From a bacterium (lineage in GTDB: Bacteria; Desulfobacterota; GWC2-55-46), in contig SCQA01000242.1 in the NCBI GenBank assembly GCA_004298725.1, forward strand, positions 1 through 10,170: DNA of 10,170 nucleotides. The letters are read 5' to 3'. Below the pieces are notes generated by a model. The model was given only the letters and a program-made list of their open reading frames with translations. It did no database searches and was not told the DNA's origin. Made by a program: the position numbers and the translations under genes. Shown here piece after piece: positions 4,808 to 10,170 of this stretch (position 1 is its first letter; every line of letters begins with the position of its first letter).

Positions 4808-6973
4808 TTAAATTGAGGACGTAGCCGTAGCGCCGTTTTTTTCAAATTTGTCAAAGCGAACAAGCTTTAGCTGTTTTTCAGTATCATCATTTTTTAAAGC
4901 AGGGTTAGAGTGCAGAACGCCTGTTATTTTGAACGTGTCCACAAGCGTTTTCAGCCCTGCCGCAAGTTCGGCGATGTTTTGGCTCGCTCGCGCTATCTGC
5001 TGGGCGCTGTCGGATGTTTCTTTTACCACGGTTGCCACGGCTTCTATGTCGTTGCTTATCTGTTCCGTGGTTGTTGATTGTTCTTCTGTTGCCGAGGCTA
5101 TCTGGTTCATCATGACGTTCACGTCGTTAACCTTGACTGAGATGCTTGTAAGCGCCTCTCCGGCGTCTTTAGCAAGCTTTACGCCTTGCTCTACGGCGCG
5201 TACTTCTTCTTCGGTTGACGCCATGGCCAATGCCGTGTCGTCCTGCATGGGTTTTATCATTGCGCTTATCTCTTTCGTGGCCTGCATGGTCTTCTCAGCG
5301 AGCTTTCTTACTTCGTCGGCTACCACGGCGAAGCCCCTGCCTTGCTCCCCTGCCCTCGCGGCTTCTATGGCGGCGTTAAGCGCAAGGAGGTTTGTCTGGT
5401 CGGCGATGTCCTCTATTACGGTTATTATCTTGCCGATTTCTTTTGACCTCCCGCCAAGCGTGGATATAATCCTGCTGGACTGCTTAGCCGTGGTTGAAAT
5501 GCCGTTCATGCTGGTTATTGTTTCCGTTACGATTTTTCCGCTTGATTTGGCTACCGCGCTTGTTTCTTTAACGGCCGACGAGGCGTCGGAGATGTTCTTT
5601 GCAACTTCCACTATGGTGGCGCTCATCTGCTGGGCCGCGGTGGACACCTGCGCGGCCCTTGCGCTTTGCGCCTTTCCGCCGTCGGCTATCTGCATGGCCG
5701 ACGCTGACAACTCTTCCGAGGCCGAGGCAAGCCGCTCAATGGAGGCGCGCGTTTCTTTTATGATAAAGTGAAGGCCGCTAATCATCTTATTGAACGCTTC
5801 CGCCATTGCCCCGCTTTCGTCGCTGGTTTCCACGTTAAGTTTTATGGTGAGGTCTTTTGTTTTTTCAATCGCGGACATCGTATTGCTTAAGTAATTCATG
5901 GGCAGTACGATTTTTCTTCTTATGCCGCGTAGCGAGAGCAGGCAGACGCATATTACAAAAGCAAGAAGGATAACGGCCAGCGCCATATTCCATCTTGCGT
6001 CGCTTACGTTCGCGTACGCGTGATGCACCATGGCGCCCACGGCGCTTGAAACTTCAAGCGTCGAGTTTATGGCCTCGGTGCTTTTATCTATCCATTCTTT
6101 TCCTGATATTGGGTAGTTGCCGGTGGCAGAGGCCGAGTAAACGGCCTTGCGAGTTTTCTGGAAGCGATTATTGAAGGTTTCATCCATTCTTGATAAGGCA
6201 CTGAGCACTACAGCGTCCATTCCGCGCATCTCTTTAAGGCGCGATATAATATTGATATTTACATCCACAATGGCGCTGAACCCCCTTAGCTTTTCCATTG
6301 TCACGGAGTCAACAGGTTTTTTTAAGGTTATAAACGGCGCCAGATTTGCCCGCTCCCTGCCGGCGTATTCGCTTACAAGCCAGGCCGCCTGCTTGAGTTC
6401 AACGTTAAGCCTTGTTGCTTCCGCGATCAAATCGCCGCGAGCGCTTGTTTCAATTGCTTCATGGCGCAACTCCGCCGCCGTATCTATGAATGAAGTCATG
6501 GTGTTTATCCATTCCATGGCCTCGTAATTTTTTTCTGTTTTACTCAGGTTGGCGTCAACGCTGGAGCGGGCATTTTGGACGATAAGAAACCCCTCGCGCG
6601 TTTTTTTAACTATGGATTTGAAGTCGTCGTTTTGCGCGTCTGTTTCAGAAAGTCTCGCTGAAAGCGCGAATGTCTCGTTTATAGGCTTATCAGCTTTTTC
6701 TCTTACGCTTTGTAAAAGGCTTAGCGTTTCGCGGTCAGCCGTACTTTTTGATGAAAGCGCCGCGGATGTTATGCCGCGCTCCTGCGCTAAAAACCCGGAG
6801 GCTTCAAGTATGTTGTCGGCTATGGAATTGGCAAGATTGATTTTTTGTATCTGTTTATTTTCTTTGTAGTAGAAGACGAGGTTTGATATGGAGAGTATAA
6901 CCAACAAAATTGTAAGAAGCCCGATGATGCCAAATAAAAAATTTTTGATGCTCACGTTGCTCGAGATGCTCAT
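4808..6973 (-). CDS. methyl-accepting chemotaxis protein, NIT-like sensor domain
   Basis: This 721-residue membrane receptor passes ligand signals to CheA through CheW. TM1 is at about residues 12-36 and TM2 at about 329-349, so some 290 residues lie in the periplasm. They contain FLAQERGITSAALSS (about 56-70) and, later, EYAGRERANLAPF. Helical segments of this 'ERG' kind resemble nitrate/nitrite-sensing (NIT) or related helical sensors; this is my inference and the ligand is unknown. A HAMP domain follows TM2 (about 350-402). Next is the cytoplasmic coiled-coil hairpin with the conserved tip, including QTNLLALNAAIEAARAGEQG (ending about 544) and GFAVVADEVRKLAEKT. The C-terminus (ATATSSI) lacks the NWETF-type pentapeptide that binds CheR in some receptors. 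The ATG at 6973 has GGGGGC just upstream and leads straight into TM1. It is transcribed alone, between two terminators. Confidence 0.93.
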   Translation of the reverse strand: MSISSNVSIKNFLFGIIGLLTILLVILSISNLVFYYKENKQIQKINLANSIADNILEASGFLAQERGITSAALSSKSTADRETLSLLQSVREKADKPINETFALSARLSETDAQNDDFKSIVKKTREGFLIVQNARSSVDANLSKTEKNYEAMEWINTMTSFIDTAAELRHEAIETSARGDLIAEATRLNVELKQAAWLVSEYAGRERANLAPFITLKKPVDSVTMEKLRGFSAIVDVNINIISRLKEMRGMDAVVLSALSRMDETFNNRFQKTRKAVYSASATGNYPISGKEWIDKSTEAINSTLEVSSAVGAMVHHAYANVSDARWNMALAVILLAFVICVCLLSLRGIRRKIVLPMNYLSNTMSAIEKTKDLTIKLNVETSDESGAMAEAFNKMISGLHFIIKETRASIERLASASEELSASAMQIADGGKAQSARAAQVSTAAQQMSATIVEVAKNISDASSAVKETSAVAKSSGKIVTETITSMNGISTTAKQSSRIISTLGGRSKEIGKIITVIEDIADQTNLLALNAAIEAARAGEQGRGFAVVADEVRKLAEKTMQATKEISAMIKPMQDDTALAMASTEEEVRAVEQGVKLAKDAGEALTSISVKVNDVNVMMNQIASATEEQSTTTEQISNDIEAVATVVKETSDSAQQIARASQNIAELAAGLKTLVDTFKITGVLHSNPALKNDDTEKQLKLVRFDKFEKNGATATSSI

Positions 6974-7004
6974 AAGCCCCCATTGTCAAGATGATAGATT
7001 TTAG

Positions 7005-7042
7005 AGTATAATAATTATTCGACGAATTAGTTCAAATCTTTA
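7005..7042 (-). promoter_or_regulatory. MCP promoter: sigma-28-like element overlapping a sigma-70-like one
   Basis: On the minus strand TAAAGATT (7042-7035), 11 bases, then GTCGAATA (7023-7016) fits the flagellar sigma-28 (FliA) layout TAAAGTTT-N11-GCCGATAA. Seven of eight bases match in the first box and five of eight in the second. The same bases also hold TTGAAC (7035-7030), 16 bases, then TATTAT (7013-7008), a fair sigma-70 promoter. Either would start transcription about 30-40 bases before the MCP ATG. The sequence alone does not show which is used. Confidence 0.5.
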
Positions 7043-7109
7043 GGTATATTTTTAAACGATAACCATACGCTTTGTCAAGGTAAATTTATTGTGATATGTC
7101 ATAGTATAA

Positions 7110-7138
7110 TTGACAGTATATTTGCATATATGTATAGC
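7110..7138 (+). promoter_or_regulatory. rightward promoter candidate in the MCP upstream region
   Basis: A perfect -35 box TTGACA (7110-7115) and TATAGC (7133-7138) are spaced by 17 bases. Transcription would start near 7145 and run toward the hairpin at 7301-7336. No recognised gene on this strand follows, so it may drive a small RNA or the short ORF at 7174, or be a chance match in AT-rich DNA. Confidence 0.4.
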
Positions 7139-7173
7139 TTGTTTAATTAAAATTTTTATAATATTAACAATAA

Positions 7174-7254
7174 ATGTCAACATTGACCTTTTCAGATGTG
7201 TTTGAGAGGGATTTTGCCGGCAGGGTGTTTATTGTTAAGGTAGATAGAATTTGA
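7174..7254 (+). CDS. possible 26-residue ORF
   Basis: ATG at 7174 opens a frame that starts MSTLTFSDVFERDF, ends VFIVKVDRI and stops with TGA at 7252-7254. The composition looks protein-like (mixed charged and hydrophobic residues), and a good rightward promoter lies about 30 bases upstream. There is no Shine-Dalgarno sequence and I recognise no family. It could be a small protein, a fragment of a decayed gene, or chance. Confidence 0.2.
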   Translation: MSTLTFSDVFERDFAGRVFIVKVDRI

Positions 7255-7294
7255 CATGTTTTAGAAAAGCGGGACTTCGCTTGGCATCTGTAGA

Positions 7295-7336
7295 AATAAA
7301 AAACAGGCCTTGCCGCGTTTGCGGCAAGGCCTGTTT
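7295..7336 (-). terminator. terminator of the TPR gene
   Basis: A perfect 16-bp stem (7301-7316 with 7321-7336, core CAGGCCTTGCCGC) has the loop GTTT. Read on the minus strand it is followed by a T-rich run (TTTATTTC), as in an intrinsic terminator. It lies 20 bases past the TPR gene stop codon. Read rightward the T run is poor, so it is mainly leftward. Confidence 0.85.
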
Positions 7337-7356
7337 CAGTTGCAGGAACTTTGAAC

Positions 7357-7800
7357 TTATGACGCTATTTTGTAAGAGAGCAGGCCGAAAAACCTGTTGA
7401 CGAAGTTTTGTCTCGGCAGAAATGTTACAACCGGCTTTCTTCTGAGGCCAAGCTTGTGTATTTCGTTTCTAAGTCCGGCGTGCCCGCTATCGAATTTAAG
7501 GCCTTTTCTGAACACCTTTATGGCCGATGTCTTTTGTCCCGTCAGCAGAAGAATTCTGCCGAAGTTCTGGTAAATTTCAGGGTTGTAAAACTCCTTTTCT
7601 GATGCCGCAAGAGAGAGTGACAACGCCCTTTCGTAGTTTGCGTCCACCTCCGCGAGGCAGAGCGCGTAGCATGACAGAGCCAACGGATAATGAGTGAAAA
7701 GTATGTCCTTGTCAAACGCGTCAAGAGCCTCGGTGAAGCGTCCTTCCCTTGTCAGTTTAATGCCCGTCTCTACTTCCGCGCTTACGTGTGCCGCAATCAT
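7357..7800 (-). CDS. small TPR-repeat protein
   Basis: This 147-residue protein is built from helical pairs of the tetratricopeptide (TPR) type. One unit is ETGIKLTREGRFTEALDAFD (about 11-30), followed by a degenerate pair around YPLALSCYALCLAEVDANYERALSLSLAA. A third is about residues 73-106 (NPEIYQNFGRILLLTGQKTSAIKVFRKGL). TPR units bind protein partners; no catalytic motif is visible. The tail is basic (LGLRRKPVV, RFFGLLSYKIAS), with no signal peptide or membrane segment. The start at 7800 is secure: AAGGAGG lies 5 bases upstream. It is transcribed alone, between two non-coding stretches, and ends in its own terminator. A role beside the flanking chemotaxis genes is possible but is an inference from position only. 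Confidence 0.8.
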   Translation of the reverse strand: MIAAHVSAEVETGIKLTREGRFTEALDAFDKDILFTHYPLALSCYALCLAEVDANYERALSLSLAASEKEFYNPEIYQNFGRILLLTGQKTSAIKVFRKGLKFDSGHAGLRNEIHKLGLRRKPVVTFLPRQNFVNRFFGLLSYKIAS

Positions 7801-7874
7801 AACTGCCTCCTTGCTTTGATTGTTTCTATATTCACATCAGTGAAGCCGTTTTGGCCCTCTGATGATCTTTTATT

Positions 7875-7900
7875 TGAATTATATAGGTGAATTATAGGGG
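7875..7900 (-). promoter_or_regulatory. duplicated -10 region upstream of the TPR gene
   Basis: Two adjacent 13-base units, TGAATTATATAGG (7875-7887) and TGAATTATAGGGG (7888-7900), agree at 11 of 13 positions. On the minus strand each supplies a perfect TATAAT (7878-7883 and 7891-7896), giving start sites about 70-85 bases before the TPR ATG. No good -35 box accompanies either one, so an activator or another sigma factor may be needed. Confidence 0.4.
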
Positions 7901-7932
7901 ATTTTAAATTTTCTTGATGTAACCTAAATCAC

Positions 7933-7967
7933 AAAATTGGAGGTGCCGCGTGTGACAGGCCAATTTT
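7933..7967. repeat. inverted repeat AAAATTGG / CCAATTTT
   Basis: Perfect 8-base arms (7933-7940 and 7960-7967) flank a 19-base GC-rich centre. It could be a weak rightward terminator (the T run is part of the right arm) or a binding site. It stands alone upstream of the TPR promoter region. Confidence 0.4.
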
Positions 7968-8248
7968 ATTGTTAAACTTGAATTTGCCCCGTGGCTTCAG
8001 GTTTTAAACCACAGCCGCCCAAGATAATTTAAAGGCCGCCAATTCACCCCTTATAAAGCAAAGGTTTTGGACGGAAAACCGCATTTTCAAAACTACGTTG
8101 CCTCTTTCTTTGCCGCTTCTCTTTGAAATACTGAACCGGATTATTTGTTGATTTAAAATTGCGCGTGATTTTCGGATGAAAGAACTTTTTGGTTCACGTT
8201 GCAAACTCGAACCAACGTAAAATGTCCTGCCTTTCTTATGCGTAAGAC

Positions 8249-8998
8249 TTATTCCTTGTTTATAAGGCTTGCCGTGTAAGCCGCGCCAAAACCGTTGTCA
8301 ATGTTTACAACCGTCACTCCGGCGGCGCATGAGTTTAGCATGGCCATAAGCGTTGTTATGCCGCCGAGGTTCGCGCCGTAACCTACGCTCGTGGGCACGG
8401 CTATGACCGGCCTTGACACAAGGCCGGCGACTACGCTTGGAAGCGCGCCTTCCATGCCCGCTACGGCGATTATAACGTTTGCTGAAAAAAGGTCGTTTTT
8501 TTTGTTTAACAGCCTGTGCAGGCCCGCGACGCCCACGTCGTATAGCCGCGCGACGTCGTTGCCCATGCATTCGGCCGTTACCGCGGCTTCTTCGGCAACA
8601 GGTATATCGGACGTGCCGGCTGATATGACGAGTATCTTGCCTTTGCCGATTTTTTTTACAGGGTGAGTTTTGATGAATATGGTTTTTGCCGTAGCGTTGT
8701 ATTTGGCCGTTTGAAAAGTCTTCTTAAGCGCTGTTGCTTTTTTAGCGTCAAGCCTTGTTATAAGGACGTTTTCTTTTCGTTTAAGCATGGCAATTACTAT
8801 GGCTTTTATCTGCGCGGTTGTTTTGCCGAGGCCGAAGATTACTTCAGGAAAGCCCTGCCTTAAAGAACGGTGCGTGTCAAGCGTGGCGCATTCAAGCTCT
8901 TCGTACGGCAGGAATTTCAGCTTGTTCAGCGCATCCGTAACGCCTGTGCGCCCGAGTTTTACATCGTTTAGAAGTTTTTCAAGCAGGCTCACGTTCAT
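8249..8998 (-). CDS. larB: nickel-pincer cofactor biosynthesis protein LarB
   Basis: LarB carboxylates the pyridinium ring of nicotinic acid adenine dinucleotide and cleaves the phosphoanhydride. This is the first step toward the nickel-pincer nucleotide of lactate racemase and related enzymes. The 249-residue length fits the family. The N-terminal LarB-specific motif is DTHRSLRQGFPEVIFG (41-56). The C-terminal half is a PurE-like (AIR carboxylase) fold with SAGTSDIPVAEEA (126-138), GMEGALPSVVAGL (181-193) and VPTSVGYGANLGG (201-213). Cys224, in LNSCAAGVTVVNIDNGFGA, is at the place of the Cys reported to bind the substrate in Lactobacillus LarB. The ATG at 8998 is 9 bases after the cheA stop codon, with no clear Shine-Dalgarno sequence, so translation is probably coupled to cheA. 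No larC, larE or larA lies in the window. Confidence 0.92.
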   Translation of the reverse strand: MNVSLLEKLLNDVKLGRTGVTDALNKLKFLPYEELECATLDTHRSLRQGFPEVIFGLGKTTAQIKAIVIAMLKRKENVLITRLDAKKATALKKTFQTAKYNATAKTIFIKTHPVKKIGKGKILVISAGTSDIPVAEEAAVTAECMGNDVARLYDVGVAGLHRLLNKKNDLFSANVIIAVAGMEGALPSVVAGLVSRPVIAVPTSVGYGANLGGITTLMAMLNSCAAGVTVVNIDNGFGAAYTASLINKE

Positions 8999-9007
8999 TG
9001 TAGGAAT

Positions 9008-10170
9008 TTATTTATGGGTTAAGGCGGCGGCTATTATTTTCGAGACGTCCAAAAGAAAAACCGGGCGGCCGTCGCCCGTTATAGTTATGCCGACTGCTCC
9101 CCAGAGCTTTGATATTGGCGGCAGAAGAGGTTTTACGTGGGCGTCAATTTCATCGCCAAAGTCGTCAACAAGAAGCGCGGCAAGGCCTCTCGGCGCGTCA
9201 AGGGCGGCGTTATTATCTTCATCGGCTGTGTGCCATTCCACTATGACGACCGTTGCCATATCCTTTTGCGCTACTCCCTCGGTAATGCCGAATATTTTGG
9301 CAAGGCTGATTATCGGCACGTTAGTTTCGTTGTAGCTGACAATGCCGGCTCTTGCGTCGCCCGCGCTGATTTCAAGAACCTTTCTCACCTTTGATATGGG
9401 CAGAAGGAATATTTCGCCGGCCGCTTCGACCATGAGCGCCTTTATTATGGACGAAGTGCGCGGAAGTTCAAGGCTTATTTCAGTGCCTTTGCCGCGCACC
9501 GAGTCAATTTTCAGCGTGCCGCCGATGTTTTCTATGACGTTTTTGACTATGTCCATTCCCACGCCTCTGCCGGAGGTTTCGGTAATTTTGTCCGCCGCGG
9601 AAAGCCCCGGCAGGCAAATCAACATGCGCGCGGCGGTGTCGCTTATCGCGCTTAAATGTTCTTTTGAAACTCCGAGAGACGCGGCGCGCTCCTTTACTTT
9701 ATTTATGTCAATGCCGGCCCCGTCGTCAGATATTTTTATAACGACCTTGTCAAGCTTGGTGTGCGCGTTCACCATAATAATGCCGGTTGCGCTCTTGCCC
9801 GCTTTTTGCCTCTTATCAGGCGTTTCAATGCCGTGGTCAACGCAGTTTCGTATTATGTGCACAAGCGGCGAGCCGAGGTTTTCAAGTATAGTCCTGTCAA
9901 GGCTTATCTCGTCGCCGGTTATTTTAAGTTCGGCTTTTTTGCCGGTTTTAAGCGAAATGTCCCTTACCACGCGAGGAAGCCCGTTGGTTAAGTCTTTTAT
10001 CGGAAGCATGCGGGCAGAGAGGATGTTTTCATGCAGTTTGTTTATGGTTTTGCCGAGGCGGAATACGCCGTCTTTAAACGCTATGGATTTCAGGCTGTGC
10101 GACAGGGTCTTGAAAAAAGAGAGTTCCATGAAGAGGTCGCCGACCGTTGTAAGAAGGTCGTCAAACACCC
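9008..10170 (-). CDS. cheA: chemotaxis histidine kinase CheA, C-terminal part
   Basis: CheA phosphorylates CheY and CheB in response to receptors. The visible 387 or so codons run off the right edge, so the phospho-acceptor (P1) and CheY-binding (P2) domains are missing from view. Visible are the P3 dimerization domain (FDDLLTTVGDLFMELS, 2-17) and the P4 ATP-binding domain. P4 has N box HIIRNCVDHGIE (104-115), G1 DDGAGI (148-153), G2 GRGVGMD (200-206) and GKGTEISLELP (226-236). Last is a P5 CheW-like domain (about 240-386) that docks the array. All ATP-site motifs look intact. The GTG at 10168 is only an internal codon; the true start is outside. The stop TAA (9008-9010) is 9 bases before larB. 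It is on the same strand as the nearby MCP gene, but the two are separate transcripts. Confidence 0.92.
   Translation of the reverse strand, partial: VFDDLLTTVGDLFMELSFFKTLSHSLKSIAFKDGVFRLGKTINKLHENILSARMLPIKDLTNGLPRVVRDISLKTGKKAELKITGDEISLDRTILENLGSPLVHIIRNCVDHGIETPDKRQKAGKSATGIIMVNAHTKLDKVVIKISDDGAGIDINKVKERAASLGVSKEHLSAISDTAARMLICLPGLSAADKITETSGRGVGMDIVKNVIENIGGTLKIDSVRGKGTEISLELPRTSSIIKALMVEAAGEIFLLPISKVRKVLEISAGDARAGIVSYNETNVPIISLAKIFGITEGVAQKDMATVVIVEWHTADEDNNAALDAPRGLAALLVDDFGDEIDAHVKPLLPPISKLWGAVGITITGDGRPVFLLDVSKIIAAALTHK

Larger units (their letters stand above)
6974..7356. other. AT-rich regulatory stretch upstream of the MCP gene
   Basis: These 383 bases contain no established gene. 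They hold the leftward MCP promoter (7016-7042), a rightward promoter candidate (7110-7138), a possible 26-codon ORF (7174-7254) and the terminator of the TPR gene (7301-7336). TGTCA/TGACA half-sites recur at 6984, 7073, 7097, 7111, 7176, 7184 and 7252. Confidence 0.6.
7801..8248. other. gene-free stretch between larB and the TPR gene
   Basis: I see no convincing gene in these 448 bases. The longest open frame (8004-8204, minus, 66 codons) lacks a ribosome binding site and a recognisable family. Inverted repeats are frequent: AAAATTGG/CCAATTTT (7933-7940, 7960-7967); a nested hairpin GGCT/AGCC around GGTT/AACC (7993-8016); and TTGGTTC/GAACCAA (8189-8195, 8209-8215), which competes with ACGTT/AACGT (8196-8200, 8214-8218). 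The left end holds the TPR gene promoter region. No clear T-rich terminator follows larB. Confidence 0.5.

Noticed and set aside
4848..5771. 307-codon open frame on the plus strand, antisense to the MCP gene
   Set aside because: It mirrors the Ala/Ser/Thr-rich signalling domain of the receptor; the protein is a low-complexity Ser/Ala string with no family or ribosome binding site.
8004..8204. 66-codon minus-strand frame between larB and the TPR gene
   Set aside because: No ribosome binding site and no recognisable family; the segment is better described as non-coding and possibly repeated.
8787..9335. 182-codon plus-strand frame crossing larB and cheA
   Set aside because: It is antisense to two well-supported conserved genes and spans their junction.
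1..10170. Mobile element, CRISPR array, phage, toxin-antitoxin or defence system
   Set aside because: I saw no transposase, integrase, regular spaced repeats, or antitoxin/defence motifs in any credible frame; the genes are ordinary housekeeping and chemotaxis genes.

Overview
This window looks like an ordinary chromosomal stretch from a motile Gram-negative bacterium of moderate GC content. It carries housekeeping translation genes on the left and chemotaxis genes on the right. A Desulfobacterota (Deltaproteobacteria) or Nitrospirota-type host would fit the combination of Uup, RF3, ArfB, LarB and a CheA/MCP pair, but this is an impression only; no taxonomic marker here is decisive. The first 13 bases match the end of an Illumina adapter exactly, so the left edge is probably an untrimmed contig end and not genome.

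Left half (14-4613), translation quality control. The C-terminal tail of an unidentified gene (14-88) ends one base before arfB (90-512, + strand), a peptidyl-tRNA hydrolase that rescues stalled ribosomes. A gene-free T/G-rich stretch follows, then a tRNA-Ala with anticodon CGC (826-901). A strong symmetrical hairpin (908-943) ends the tRNA from the left. It also overlaps the last codons of uup (923-2803, - strand), an ABC-F ATPase. uup and prfC (2970-4613, + strand, release factor RF3) are transcribed divergently from a 166-bp region that holds a good promoter for each. A possible 18-codon leader ORF lies just before prfC.

Right half (4808-10170), sensing and chemotaxis, all on the minus strand. 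A long two-way hairpin separates prfC from a 721-residue methyl-accepting chemotaxis protein (4808-6973). Its promoter region is AT-rich and holds a sigma-28-like element that overlaps a sigma-70-like one. Next come a small TPR protein (7357-7800), a 448-bp gene-free stretch, larB (8249-8998; nickel-pincer cofactor synthesis), and the C-terminal part of cheA (9008-10170, running off the window). cheA and larB are 9 bp apart and probably form one transcript.

I found no mobile element, CRISPR array, phage gene, toxin-antitoxin pair or obviously new system. The points most worth a second look are the adapter remnant, the uup stop codon inside a shared terminator, the possible leader ORF before prfC, the promoter and 26-codon ORF divergent from the MCP gene, the structured gene-free stretch at 7801-8248, and larB standing alone behind cheA.
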